DNA from: Tretioscincus oriximinensis | Lineage: Eukaryota > Chordata > Lepidosauria > Squamata > Gymnophthalmidae | NCBI GenBank assembly: GCA_022410635.1 | Contig: JAJVDF010000297.1 | Location: forward strand, 1,092,472-1,156,471 | DNA: 64,000 nt | Direction of reading: 5' to 3' | Shown here: piece after piece, positions 23,752 to 35,234 of the stretch | Position numbering within the stretch: the first letter of the stretch is position 1 | How the letters are laid out: each line of letters opens with the position of its first letter | Notes under the pieces: model-generated | Seen by the model: the letters and a program-made list of their open reading frames with translations, nothing else | Database searches by the model: none | What the model was told of the DNA's origin: nothing | Position numbers and translations under genes: made by a program

Positions 23752-24003
23752 TTATTTATTTGTTTGTTTCTTTGTACTTGTATCCCGCCCTATACCCAAA
23801 GGTCTTAGGGTGGCCAATCATAGGGCAGTGCACATAGCTTTTGTTGCTTTCTTCACAACAGACACCCTGTGAATTAGTTGGAGCTCAGAGAGTTTGAAAA
23901 ACTGCAACTGGCCCAAGGTCACCCAGCTGGCTTTCGTAGAGGAATGGGGAATCGAACCGGGAGACTACCAGCACTCAACCTCTACACCAAACTGGTTCTT
24001 TTN
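23752..24003 (-). mobile_element. tRNA-headed SINE family B with L2-like tail, copy 2
   Basis: In antisense it starts with AAGAACCAGTTTGGTGTAGA (A-box region) and has a clean B box, GGTTCGATTCC, seen on the plus strand as GGAATCGAACC near 23950. The body GTGACCTTGGGCCAGTTGC follows. The tail, on the plus strand TATCCCGCCCTATACCC preceded by TTTATTTATTTG, is L2-like. It is better preserved than copy 1 in the promoter but has no exact target duplication that I can see. Confidence 0.78.
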
Positions 24004-24661
24004 GACTTTTATTCCACTCTTTTTGGACTTGTGCATATAAATGGGCAGTTCCTATTTTGTATATTGTGGATTTACTGATTATTGCTTTGAATATATCTAT
24101 ATAATTTATTTAACTGTTGAGTTATTGTCTTATGTTTAAAACTAGTGGGGACACCCTAGTTCTGTGTCATACATAAATAATATACATATATAACATATTC
24201 CCCCTTAATGCACAGCATCCTTTTTGTTTGTTTTATAACTGGAAAATCATTCTTAACTTGTTTTTCTCAGTTTTACTCTTCAAGTGGTTGATAATATCTG
24301 GCAACTATCTTCTCTTGTAGTTGTTCCTTTCCCAATAGCTTCCCAGGTTTTCTTCTTAATTATATTTGTCAGAACAAACTCCATTTGTGAGACTATATAA
24401 TGGAAGACCCTTTGTCATGTCCACTACATCTGATAGCTAAGTAAGTACTTCTTGAGTCACTGAAACTATAACCGGTTATTTATTTTTGTGTACCTGTAAT
24501 GATTACATTGATATTGCTGTAAACATGGAATATACANAATTCTTTTATATATTTCAATATTTGATTTACTATTCTATTTCAAGCAAAAACTTTCTAACCC
24601 TACTACATTCCCAGAGCATGTAGAAATATATTCCTGGATTTCCATGTAGCTTTTGACTGAA
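24004..24661. other. Unassigned AT-rich sequence
   Basis: No gene or repeat family is recognised. Confidence 0.5.
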
Positions 24662-24975
24662 GGCACGGATAGCTCAGTTGCTTAGGAATTCGTCTCTCGC
24701 CTGGGAGATTGGGTTTCGAAGCCCTGTGTGGGACGTGGGGAGGGGTGAGCACCTTCCACTAGCCTGTAGCTCTAGCCAACCCAGCTATTCGAAAGCAAGA
24801 AGTGCAAGAAATTGCAGCTGGCTGCAAGTAGATACATGGGAACCACCAGAGCCTGGTGGGGAAGATAGAATGGAAGCCTTCGGGCAAAATATATCCTTGT
24901 AAGCNGCTTTGAGTCCCTTTGAAAGGTGAGAAAAGCGGGGTACAAGAACCCAGTTCTTCTTCTTCTTCTCTTATA
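24662..24975 (+). mobile_element. tRNA-headed SINE family A, copy 2
   Basis: The best preserved head of the family. It reads GGATAGCTCAGTTGCTTAGG (A box), then CTGGGAGATTGGGTTTCGA (B-box region). These are followed by GGGACGTGGGGAGGGGTGAG, AGCCAACCCAGCTATTCGAA, TGGGAACCACC and GAGTCCCTTTGAAAGGTGAG, and a short TTC tail at 24956-24969. The head is tRNA-like, but no intact cloverleaf or anticodon is claimed. An N is present at 24905. Confidence 0.8.
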
Positions 24976-26502
24976 GAAGTGCAGTAAGAATGATCAACTG
25001 TTGTGCTTCTTCGCAATGTAGGATAAAGTACAGGAAAGCGGTGTGTAATTTTCTAATTTACTTCAAGGAAGCGGAGGCTTGCTCCTTGAAAGCAGAAAGG
25101 AACTAATCAATGACAAGTCACTCAGGGAATGGAAAATGTTAGCAGGAAAATCATACTGTGAAGTAGTCCAGTGTGAGCAGAGAGCACCAGGAATGGAAGG
25201 AAGACTAAGCTGCAATTACAGCAGATGAAATACTAAAATTATCAAATGATAAAGAAATTGGGGATTCATTTCCACTTATACCTGATATGGAATCAGATGA
25301 ATTCTTCAGAGGAATGTGAATGAGCCATAAGCTAGCATCATTTTACCAAACCAGTAATAATGCAATTAGGGACCATGGTTTTAAAGATAATAATGCTAGG
25401 CTATTTATGTAAATACCTAGTTATCCAATGTAAGGGGCTCTGCATGGAACTAATAGTAATCTGAATTAGATCTGTATTAAGAGCCCTCTCCAGGCTCAAA
25501 CTGCACCAAGTCTTATTTTGTCCAAGAAAAGGATCTAAGGGGTCTGTTGTCCACATGTCATTTCCAGCACATGTCATTTCTAACACAAGTTAGAGAAGAG
25601 GTTGATAAAGTATCCATTCTGTCTCCCAGGGCCCTGAAAAAATGGGAAAATTGTACTCTGAGTGTCAATTAAATAGTCAACAATGTCTACTGATTAGCCA
25701 GTAATTCATGGTTGCAGTGAAGCCATGAGAAGTTATTATAAAAACAATACAGTATTTGCAATATCTGCCTTAAAATGCAGCTGATTAGTTTAAAAATAAT
25801 TAAGCAGAAATGGGGCATTTCCCCAAAATCTAAATATCTTGCACTGGATGGTAGGAATAATAATAGTCCTATAACTAACATGTATCCTTAAGGGTAAAAC
25901 ACAGCCTGTGCATAATGAATGAGAAGAAGGTTCATCTGTACTGCACAAAACCCCATAATGCAGAAAAGCCTTTAGGTATGATAACCAGGCTAGTTTTATC
26001 AGCTACCTGCAAAGGCCAGGCCAGACAGCAAAGCAATGAAAACTGCTTACAGCAGAAGATCAATGCAAATTTGTGGTCAGATGTAGATGTAGATTTTATG
26101 CCTAAAGCAGCAAAAGAAAAGGAAGGATATGAAATCTGAACAAAGTAGATACATGGAACCTTCGGATATTTATACTCTCAACAGTTGGGAGTCATTTGTT
26201 TGTGGCCTTTATTACAGTGACCCCAGTTAAATCACAGTACATATATATTCTTTCTGAATACTCATGTATATTACAGTGAATAATCTCAGGTCAATGCTGT
26301 AAGGTAGAACATTCAGAATAGTTATATATGAGNTGGAGAATTAGGCTATTGCAAATAACAGAAGTATGTAAGACATACTTCTGATAATGAATACTTTTAA
26401 TAATGCAGTATTTGCTAGAGGATTAGGAAATCGTCACTGCAAATATAGAATAGCCACAGAGACTCTTGGCNATATCCACTATTGCTATGCAATGCCTAGA
26501 CC
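24976..26502. other. Unassigned sequence
   Basis: Nothing recognisable is seen. Isolated N bases occur at 26332 and 26471. Confidence 0.5.
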
Positions 26503-26570
26503 AGTGGTTACCAACCTTTCTTTGGCCAAGCATTTCTAAAATCCTGATTCCCCCCCCCTCCAGTAACATA
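26503..26570 (+). mobile_element. Possible hAT transposon end
   Basis: CAGTGGTTACCAACCTTTCT resembles the CAGTGGTTCTCAACCT type of terminal inverted repeat known from hAT elements of vertebrates. A C-rich run follows. No matching right end or 8-bp duplication is found, so this is a truncated remnant or a chance match. Confidence 0.4.
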
Positions 26571-26955
26571 ATTCTTATTATTCAAAAAGTGAACTTCTAT
26601 TCATGTGAGGAAGATTGAACACTGTTAAATTCTCTTTTAACAACTCACTCTTGCATATCCTCCCTGAGGCATGTGCCCTATAATGGGAACCATGGTCCTA
26701 CAATGTTGAGAAGGGACCAGGGTACCTCTTAAATCAAATCCCTCTGGGAGTGGGAGTAGTAGTCTGAGGCAGTAGTTGAATACTTTTTGAATTTCACTAT
26801 ACATAAAGGCTACCAGGAAAAAGCAGGATAGGAGTGCTCTATCTTTAATTGGTGTATGAAACAAGAAATTTCAGCTGGTACACTTGCTGAAATTGACTTT
26901 TTTTACAACCATTAAAGATGCAGCCCTTCTATCCTGCTTTTTTTGTGACCCTACT
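26571..26955. other. Unassigned sequence
   Basis: No gene or repeat family is recognised. Confidence 0.45.
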
Positions 26956-27040
26956 ATATAAACTGCTCAAAACAATTAAGGGAACATTTTAACATCACAG
27001 TATATCTGTTGCTTCCCTTTAATGGATCTCAAAACAGTTT
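26956..27040. mobile_element. 82-bp-type hairpin MITE, degenerate copy
   Basis: The left arm ACTGCTCAAAACAATTAAGG (from about 26962) and the following GAACATTTTAACAT match the copies at 36507 and 41844. The right arm (TTCCCTTTAATGG... to about 27040) is heavily decayed. The intact copies show what has been lost. Confidence 0.6.
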
Positions 27041-27520
27041 GAAAAGAGAGGGATTTCTAAAAAGAGTAAAATGGATTAAACATTATAGTGAACAAATAAA
27101 AAAAAATAAGAACAAACTAAAATCTTTATAAGTTCTTTTGCCCAGGTTCCATTTTTTGTCTCAGTATATTTCAAGTAAATGTGTGTTTTGATTCACTTTC
27201 TGTCCCTTATTCCTCCTCAAAAGTCATTATTTTCTAGGAGAATTGACTGTAATTATTCAATAACGTGATTTCTCATGACAAATGTTCATTATTTCACTTT
27301 TGATCTGCTTGTCCCTGGGTTTTTTTATTCCAAAAGCAGATTCTCCTTTCATTTTTTCTTCAAATATACCCTTTTTGGAGAGCCTGCACTTTCCACAAAG
27401 GAAAAGTTAATAGGACACTGCTTCTCTTTTGCTGTTTCCCTAGGCATCTAATCATTTATGCCATTTAGGCTTGGTTCTCTCTACCTAGGCTCATGCGCTT
27501 TCTTTTTTTCAAAGTTTAAG
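27041..27520. other. Unassigned sequence
   Basis: No gene or repeat family is recognised. Confidence 0.45.
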
Positions 27521-27753
27521 CAGATTTCTGCAGGAATGTAGGCATATTAAAGAAACTATAACTGCATGCCTCTGCAAGGATCAAAAGTAGAATAACCCAT
27601 TAAAAAAGAAACATTTGGAAAACTACACTACACAGCAGTGTATAATTCCAGCTTCTGGAAGCTTAGGATACAATACTCATCTTATTTTTTAAGAAGAGTT
27701 AGTAAGTTTGTGCAGGAGTCATAAAAAGGGTAACTATATGACTCTGCAAGGAT
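27521..27753 (+). repeat. Diverged direct repeat, about 177 bp apart
   Basis: TTTCTGCAGGAATGTAGGC ... AACTATAACTGCATG ... CTCTGCAAGGATCA (27523-27583) recurs as TTTGTGCAGGAGTCATA ... AACTATATGA ... CTCTGCAAGGATCA (27705-27753). It is an old local duplication; no function is apparent. Confidence 0.55.
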
Positions 27754-28094
27754 CATAATATAGTGATTCATTTTCACAGTCAAATATTCAAAACAGGAGG
27801 TTCTTTTGTACACAGTGAAGTTGTACATAGTTTTCCAGGGTCCCCAATGGTCAAAAATCACTAGTAGGAAGAAATATCCACCATATGTGGTTTCATAAGT
27901 ATTAACCCTTCCTGACTGTATTTTTAAAGGGACAGTTTTTTTCAAATGGAAGTAAATAGTTCACAATTTCAAATCAATAGCTGATTAACCAGATACCCTG
28001 TATGTTCTACTCATATGCATAGTTCTTTGACACAGATTGTGCTTAAGTTACAAGATTGTGCTTAACCTGCTTTTGAGGTTAGTTGCAAGCTCAC
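27754..28094. other. Unassigned sequence
   Basis: No gene or repeat family is recognised. Confidence 0.45.
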
Positions 28095-28260
28095 TGCATA
28101 TCTGGTGTAGTGGTTAGAGTATTAGACTCATATAGAAGTCTTCTGATTCCTCCATAAAAGGCAGCTGGGTAGTCTTGGGCTAGTTACAGTTCTTTGAAGC
28201 TCTCTCAGCCCCTGTTGAGAAGAGAAGAACAGAAAAGCAGGAAATAAAAATCTACTCTTC
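28095..28260 (+). mobile_element. tRNA-headed SINE family B, copy 3 (partial)
   Basis: The head TCTGGTGTAGTGGTTAGAGT is a strong A-box-like start. TCTGATTCCTCC is a decayed B box. CAGCTGGGTAGTCTTGGGCT and TTGAAGCTCTCTCAGCCCC follow the family order. The L2-like tail seen in copies 1 and 2 is replaced by AGAAGAGAAGAACAG and an A-rich stretch, so it is truncated or rearranged. Confidence 0.65.
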
Positions 28261-28820
28261 TACTTCATTGGAAAAAGTGATACGCCTGCTCAGGAGATCT
28301 CACCGAGGCTCATTTGTATGCAGCTTAAGAGTTTCTATTTATCCAAATAAAACAAACTGAAATATGCGATATTTATTTATTCACACATTGAATAGTTGCT
28401 TGAATAGCATGAAAGTTATTCTTTCAAAGCTTCCTGATTTGCTATTTGTCTACAGTAGGGAACGAGAGAGAGAAAACATGGAATCCACTGCCTATTGATC
28501 AAGATCTACCAATCATTCTTTTAATAAACTTTGCCCACCCTGCATGGCACAGTACTCTCTGATAGGGCTGCTGTAAACAGATACTGCAAAAGTAGTTCTG
28601 AAAAAGACATACTCCCAACTGAGAGTGTTTTANCACAGTTTAATGGTTCTATAATTGGATTCTGGGTTCCAACTGGAAAGCAAACAGAGGAAGTGTGACC
28701 TACCCCCCTTGGGAATTCTTAAGTGACATTATGTGGGGAAAGGAGGTAGAGGTGAGCATTTGAAATGAAGTCTGTGAATGGGAAGGTTGAGAGCAGTGAA
28801 ATACCTAGAGACTCATGTGT
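28261..28820. other. Unassigned sequence
   Basis: No gene or repeat family is recognised. An N is present at 28633. Confidence 0.45.
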
Positions 28821-28966
28821 GCAAAAGGAAAATGTACAATTTAGAGAGAAAAGTGAAGTTTATACTCATTTTCTGCATGCTAAAACAATTGAGTGAAAAG
28901 AGGGAATGTACAATTGAGGGAATAAAGAGACATTTATTCTCATCTTATGCATACTAGAACAATTTT
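28821..28966 (+). repeat. Diverged tandem duplication, period about 74 bp
   Basis: Unit 1 (AATGTACAATTTAGAGAG ... TTTATACTCATTTTCTGCAT ... AAAACAATT) is followed directly by unit 2 (AATGTACAATTGAGGGAA ... TTTATTCTCATCTTATGCAT ... AGAACAATT). The two align end to end with scattered substitutions. Confidence 0.75.
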
Positions 28967-29414
28967 TCTTCTGATCTATTTTTTTTGCCATACAAAAACA
29001 TAGGGAGCCCTTCTTAAGCCCTCTAGCTGTGATTGCATGTCAGAGGGAGAGGATGCTTATCTCCAGATGTTGCTAGATGCAACCCACCCCCATCAGTTTC
29101 AGGCAATGCAGGCAATCGATACAGATGATAGTAACTGTTATNCAACAATAGCAGGAGAACCATATGTTTTACAAAGTAGAAAAGGAATTGCTTTTCATTG
29201 AGAAGAATTTGGTTCTATTTATTGCAGAGTGCAGGAAATCCATAGAGCTCTAGCATATCCAGTGCCCAAGTTGAATCAAGAAGCAGAATGTTGTCACCAG
29301 TCTGCCAGTTCATTCCCTCTTTGTTCACAAGAGAAAAGATTCAGAAGTGGCAGTTCAAATACTGACTTCCAAAATCAGTATAATGAACATGGATGACCAT
29401 GCTACCGTCCTTAA
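28967..29414. other. Unassigned sequence
   Basis: No gene is recognised. The block CTCCAGATGTTGCTAGATGC near 29060 recalls ends of an old vertebrate repeat but is too short to place. Confidence 0.4.
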
Positions 29415-29611
29415 AAATCATATAATCATAGAGTCAGAAGAAACCTCCAGGGTCATCAGGCCCATCCTCCTACTCAATACAGGCTTNACTAAACCATCCC
29501 AGNCAAATGGCTGCCCAGCCTCTGGTGGAAGATTTNCAGTGAAGGAGAATTCACCACTCCTATGGCAACCTGTTTCATTGGTTTATCACCCTCATGGTAA
29601 GAAACGTTTAT
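29415..29611 (-). mobile_element. CR1 LINE 3' end (family CR1-b), copy 1
   Basis: In antisense it reads GTGATAAACCAATGAAACAG, GGCTGGGCAGCCATTTG and GACTCTATGATTATATGATT. It aligns along its length with the sense copy at about 33350-33495 (GTGATAAACCAATGGACACA, GCTGGGCAGCCATCTGTC, AACTCTATGATTGTATGATT). Tails built on ATTCTATG-like octamers are a CR1 mark. It has four N bases. Confidence 0.78.
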
Positions 29612-32600
29612 GAATAACTCCCAGGAGTTCCCCAGCCTAGCTAATGGCAAAGCATGGTAGGAGCTATTGTNCAGCACCTGACAGATGTATGTATCATGGA
29701 CTGCTATTAGCATGCCAGGTCTTAGAGCAGAAAGGATTGTAATTTGGCCATCGTTGACTTATACCCAAGGAAACACACAATATTCTGCACTGTATTCCAT
29801 AATGGATTCCTGCCATTCTTATGCTAGTTCAGATTATGGCAGTTCTGCCCAGTGCAGAGCACATGAATTCCAGGCAATGGAACAATTGAGTGCATTTAAG
29901 TAGCTTGTTTGAAAAGTTTAAAGAGAAAATGAGTTTTTTAAATGGTAAAAGTACAAGGAAAAAAGAGATCCCATGACAAACGGATGTAGTGTAGATACCT
30001 GTTGGTATAATCCACATTTTTGTTGAAAGCTTTTAATATTCTTGAAAGTCTACCCCTATTTTTCAGATTTTAGAGAAGTCCGCTGTGTAATCAGACAAAC
30101 AGAGTGGCTGGGAAATCTGAAACCATGGACCTTTTAAGTGACGGGATCGCTGAATTTACACAATCTTGTGGGGAGAATTCAGCCAGATGTAAGTACCATC
30201 TCAGTAAAAATCCTTCAAGGGGACACAGCCTCAGTCCATTGCAAGTCAGAGATGACCTAAGAGAAAAGATTTCTCATATGCTGAAGGGAAGAAAGGAAAT
30301 GGTTGTACATGTGGGGTTTTTCCCCCCGTAGATATATATGCCTAATCTGGTGTGCTAGCATGGCAGACGAAAAGTGATTTCCTCATAGTGTCAAGTGTGT
30401 GCAGTTGCTTGGTAGCAGTCTGAGTCACTGGCAAACACTTTCCCAGACCAGACAAAACAAAAATTCAAAAACAGGCCTGCATGGCATTTTAAGCCNTACA
30501 ATTTCGCTTAAGAATTAGAGAGGGAGGGGAGATGTCAAACTGTCNCTGCATTTGACAAGGAAGTTAGCCGTCCATACAAGATATACAAATACAAAAACCA
30601 GAGATAAGGTAATGCATTGTGACTAAAGTGGGAAAGGTAGTAGATTCTTTGGNCTTCCTCTTTCCTTTCTCCTATACTAGTGACCTTCATAATATCCTTT
30701 TCATCAAAGAAGTGGCTGAGGAAGCCAAAGCAGGGAAGGGAGAAAGCAAAGACTTACAAAGGCACATTCCTAGTGATTGATTTTATGGGCATTGAGAAAG
30801 CCAGTACCATATTTATTCTTTTATTCAGGAGCATGTTGCCAAGGTCATAGATAATATACTGGAATTTGCTATTCTTTCAAACCACAAAGAAACTCTCAAA
30901 CAAATGAAAAAGTGAGGAAAACTTGAAAACATTGACATCTCCTCTACACAAGCAGCCTGTATGTAATGGAAAGAAGGCTAATATGGAGAAAAGTATGCAT
31001 AAAGCATTGGAAAAATGCAGCAGGAGCAATTTTTGTCAAAGTCTCTCATTCTTATCAGCAGGGGGAACTGAAGAAATAGGTNTTTACATTTTCATGGGTG
31101 GCTGTCCAGAACAACAAAAAGATTGCTTTACTCCTTGTGAATTTGCCTATATCTTCTACGAAGCCCTGCTGTAAATTCAATTTTGCAATTGGTTGCTCTN
31201 TATCCCTTCTCTAATTGCCTCTGCTTCTCCTTCTCACTGTGTGGCCAATTTTAAAGGGGAAATGTTTCCTTTTGAAATCATCTGGGGTTTGGAGGCTGCT
31301 AGCAGGGTTTTATTAACTATCACAGTATAAATTTAACAGGAAAAAGTAGTTGATGGCCACTCTAAAGTCTCCAATCTTACACAGAGGCAAGGTTGGGTTT
31401 TGGAAGCTTTTGCAGGCAATAATCATGTGGTGCATCTTAGCTCTATGGACTGGGCTGTGAAAGCTATATAAAAGTACTAACTAGAAAAGGTGCAATGTCA
31501 GTCCTTTCTGGAACTATCACAGCTCGATCNCTGCAATTACATGTTGCAAATCTACCTGAATCCCACTTTTAGAGCCTGCAAAAACAACATGTGAATAAAA
31601 CCCTGAAAATAGTTTGGCACTGGTTTGTATTAAAAAGTTCTCTGAAAAGACTCCCTTCATTCCCCAATTCAGTACAAAACCACTGTTAGAAATGTACCAC
31701 TGTTAGCAGCAACACGCCAACCAAATGAGACACAAAAAGTAGGATTTCCTAAGCTATTCTATAGAAGACCCAAATGTTGATTAAAATGAACTTTCGATTT
31801 GACCTGAACTGTCCTAGCACTCCACTAGTTCTGGTTTTGTGAGCTGGATGAGGCTACATTTCCACCTTCCATGACACCCACCTTTACTGCCAGCATCAGG
31901 TAGCTTCTGGCAGTCATGTCATCCATTTCCTGGCAAAACTGCTGTTGAGGTTTCCATAATTCAAACAGATGTAGTGAAAGTACGAGTAATCATGGTTCAA
32001 TACATGAAGGATCATTGAATTGTAGGTGGGTTTTTTTTTTAAAAAAAAATCAAAATCCATCTTAGTTGTTTCAGGCAGATGAGAACAGAGTAATAATAAA
32101 TGTAAAAAAGTTTAAGAAACAAAATGCTACTTTGATGTATGCATTAGTTTTTAGTTTTCCACTTACGTTCTGGGTTTGCATTTATTGACCAGTGTCACAT
32201 TTCTTGACCAGCTATTTCAATAATATTCCAAATCCAGTTTGTCCATTGAAAATACTAACACTAATAGTAATACTGTTTATTTATGCAGATGGCAGTTATC
32301 TACAGCCAAACCCTTTCCATTTTCAAACCCTCTAGGCACTGCTCGACATAACTTGAGTGCAAATGTTGATCGCCTCTCCAGCATGTCTGCACTACTGGGT
32401 TCAGCATATGAGTAAGGACTGAGGAATAAAACAATTAGTGCTGTTTGCTCTAATGATTGTGGTAAATTGAATGCAAGGACTCGTTCAACTGGACTTTTAA
32501 TTGTATCATTATATAATAGACCAGCTAAATTTTGTCTTCTTCATGGAAAAGAGAATGTTTTTTGTGTGAATAAGAGCTGAGAAGAGGTAATGGAAAATGG

Positions 32601-32724
32601 AAAGCAAAATAAGGGGATTAAGAAATGGCTTCAGATTTCAAGAATGGTTTTCCAATGGAATCAGAACTGCTGTTTTAGATTTTTGATTAATCATCTCTGG
32701 ATGAAGAAGAGACAAGAGAGATAG
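29612..32724. other. Unassigned sequence
   Basis: No gene or named repeat is recognised over about 3.1 kb. Open frames such as 30104-30331 and 30923-31174 lack motifs. A T/A homopolymer block lies at 32030-32048. Confidence 0.45.
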
Positions 32725-33495
32725 AGAGGATTGAAAAAGATCCAGACAAGCTGAAACAATGGGTTAAAACTAACAGAATGGTTTTTAAAGGGAGAAATGC
32801 AAGGTCCTACATCTGGGCAGGAAAAATGAAAATAGCACAAATAGAATTGGAATAATAGGTCTGAGCAGCAGTACATGTGAAAAGGACCTGGGCATATTGG
32901 TAGGTCACAGACTAAACATGAGTCAACAGTATGAAGCAGCTGCAAAAAAAGGCAAACACAATCCTAAAGTAGAGTAAGAGGAACATAGAATCTTGTTTAC
33001 GTGAAGTAATTATANCTCTCTANAGTACTTTGGTCTGATCACACTTGGAATACTGTGTTCAACTGTGGGCACCCCAATTTAAAAGGGANATTGATAAACT
33101 TGGGTAGGTTTACAAGGATGATAAATGGTCTGGAAACCATATCCTATGAGGAACAGTTAAAGGATCTAGGGATGTTTAGTCTGCAAAAGTGAAGACCTGA
33201 TAGCAGTCTACAAATATCTGAAGGGTTGTCACAGAGAAGAGGGATCAACGTTGTTCTTATTAGCACATGGAAGGACTAGAAACAATGGGATGAAGCTGCA
33301 AGGAAAAAAAAATTAGATTAGATATCAGAAAAAACTTTCTAACAGTAAGNGTGATAAACCAATGGACACAGGTTACCACAGGAGGTGGTGAGTTCTCCTT
33401 CCCTGGAAGTCTTCAAACAGATGCTGGGCAGCCATCTGTCTGAGATGGTTTAGCGACTCGATGACCCTGGAACTCTATGATTGTATGATTCTAAG
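32725..33495 (+). pseudogene. CR1 LINE ORF2 C-terminus and 3' end (family CR1-b), copy 2
   Basis: The reading frame is broken, but successive pieces follow the CR1 reverse transcriptase C-terminal region. GILVGHRLNMSQQYEAAAKK lies near 32890-32950. A piece equivalent to the LEYCVQLWAP box follows near 33045-33075 (TTGGAATACTGTGTTCAACT). MINGLETISYEEQL-like codons are near 33120-33160, and a DLIAVYKYLKGCHREEGS-like piece near 33195-33245. The 3' untranslated region ends in AACTCTATGATTGTATGATT. The polymerase core and endonuclease are missing by 5' truncation. N bases at 33015, 33023, 33090 and 33350 mark uncertain positions. In CR1 the 3' tail primes integration without poly(A). Confidence 0.82.
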
Positions 33496-34221
33496 AAAGG
33501 GAGGTAGCTGAAGCAACAGGATCACAAAGTGAGACAGTTGTGGTATATATTGTTGTGGTATATATATANATATATTAACGTTGTGGTTTTTGCTTAAAAA
33601 AGAAGAGACAAGAAGGTAGATTTCCACACATGGCATTAAACAAATAATTCATCCCTTATTTAAAATATGTAAAATGAAAAGCAGAATATTTAAAAATATT
33701 TGAAATTGGTAGAGGAAAACTAAAAGACTATATGTAAAATATTTCCCTTGTTGCTGTGCAACAGATAATAATACAATTCTTTCTCCAACAGACAAAAAAC
33801 ACACAGGATTTTGTGCCGCCACAAACGAGTAACAGTTTATATGACATTTTCCAAACAACACAACAATAGGCTGTTAAGTTTGTAATTCTCAGCAGAGACA
33901 AGGTTAATGTGCATTTGATTGTTGCATAAATAATTACAGGATCATGGTGCTGAAATAGTAAGCAGCGATGCCTCTGTTTAAATTCCCTGTTCTACAGCAG
34001 CTGGTAAAGTCTGGCCCAAGTGTTTTTGCTGCATACAGCTGAGCCCAGATGGCAGTTGCTCTTCCTCTGGCCAACTCTTCAAAAGGTCAACCAACTATTT
34101 GGAAGTAATAAATTGTACTTCTTTCGGTTTGTTGGGTAATCCTTCCTTAGCTGAATAGTGAAAGAAAAAGAGTGGAAAAGGGTGTTCTTATCAACTCTAG
34201 AATCTTGTTCCTTCCCTTGAG
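33496..34221. other. Unassigned AT-rich sequence
   Basis: A short TA-rich run (33545-33576, with one N) is present. Nothing else is recognised. Confidence 0.45.
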
Positions 34222-34510
34222 GCAAGGTGGTTTAATGGTTCAAAAATGGCCTTTCAATCTAGGGGCCCATTGACAAAGCCCTAGGTCAGCTGTGGAGTGG
34301 GGTGTATGCCCTCTACTGGCCACAGTTCTAGCCAACCCAGATATTCAAAAGCAAGGGATTGCAATTAGATAAATGGGAACCACCACAGAATGGGATAGAA
34401 TGTAAGCCTTCAGATGAAAAATAGCCTTTAAGCAGCTTTGAGTACTTCAGGTGAGAAAAGCAGGTGGTAAAACCCACTCCTCCGCTTCTTCCTTCTTCTA
34501 TAACATTTCA
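34222..34510 (+). mobile_element. tRNA-headed SINE family A, copy 3
   Basis: The head is GGCAAGGTGGTTTAATGGTT. Then come GGTGTATGCCCTCTACTGGC, TAGCCAACCCAGATATTCAA, AAATGGGAACCACCACAGA, AAGCAGCTTTGAGTACTTCA and a TTCTTCC-type tail. The B box is not recognisable. It is followed within 40 bp by an L2 fragment. Confidence 0.7.
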
Positions 34511-34544
34511 AAAAGAAGCCCACTGCAAGTAGAAATGTTAGACT

Positions 34545-35052
34545 GCTGACAGGGACAGCTGGCCGGACACACATCACACCNGTCTTGAAAGAGCTGCACT
34601 GGCTGCCCATTCGCTACCNAGCCCAATTCAAGGTTTAACTTACAAGGCCCTAAATAACTTGGGCCCCAAATATCTAAAGGAACACATTCTTCCATACCAA
34701 CCTGCCCATGCCTTAAGATCTGCAGGAGAGGCCCTCCTGGTTGTACCACCCCTTTCAATGGCCAGAGTAGTGGGAACCCGGGCTAGGGCCTTCTAAGTGG
34801 TTGCCCCTCATCTTTGGAATTGTCTCCCCCTCGGGGTGCATCTGTCATCATCGTTGTATTCTTTTAGAAGGTCCTTGAAGACGCACCTCTTTTACCTGGT
34901 CTTTGGCTGAAGAAATGTCATCCCTACTTTTAAATATTGTTTTATACTGTTTTAGTTTCGTGGTGATGTTTTACTGTTTTTGCCACTCTGAGACCTTCGG
35001 GTATAGGTCGGGGTATAAGTATAAATAAATAAATAAATAAATAAATAAATCT
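34545..35052 (+). mobile_element. L2-clade LINE 3' end with C-terminal coding remnant
   Basis: A complete 3' end. Codons for LTYKALNNLGPKYLKEH, LRSAGEALLVVPPLSMARVV, GTRARAF, a stop in place of the next residue, VVAPHLWNCLPLGVHLSSSL and FRRSLKTHLFYLVFG are followed by an untranslated region, GAGACCTTCGGGTATAGG and an AAAT tail at 35022-35050. The tail matches that of SINE family B. It is 5'-truncated, has an in-frame stop in the C-terminus, and N bases at 34581 and 34619. Confidence 0.85.
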
Positions 35053-35234
35053 ATAATTGAATTAGAAATAATGTTTTTTTTCTTGTGTCTTTTTACCCTG
35101 TCCCTTATTTCAGAACATATCATAGAATGAAAAAAAAATGCTGAACGACAACCAACTTATAGCCATAGGCTCCAATTTAATATTTTAGGGTTTTTTTAGT
35201 TGTCTTTGCTGCTTACTCTGTACACCATGAGATG

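Noticed and set aside
24662..24735. Functional tRNA gene
   Set aside because: The A-box and B-box-like head continues into a SINE body shared with five other copies, and no intact cloverleaf was identified.
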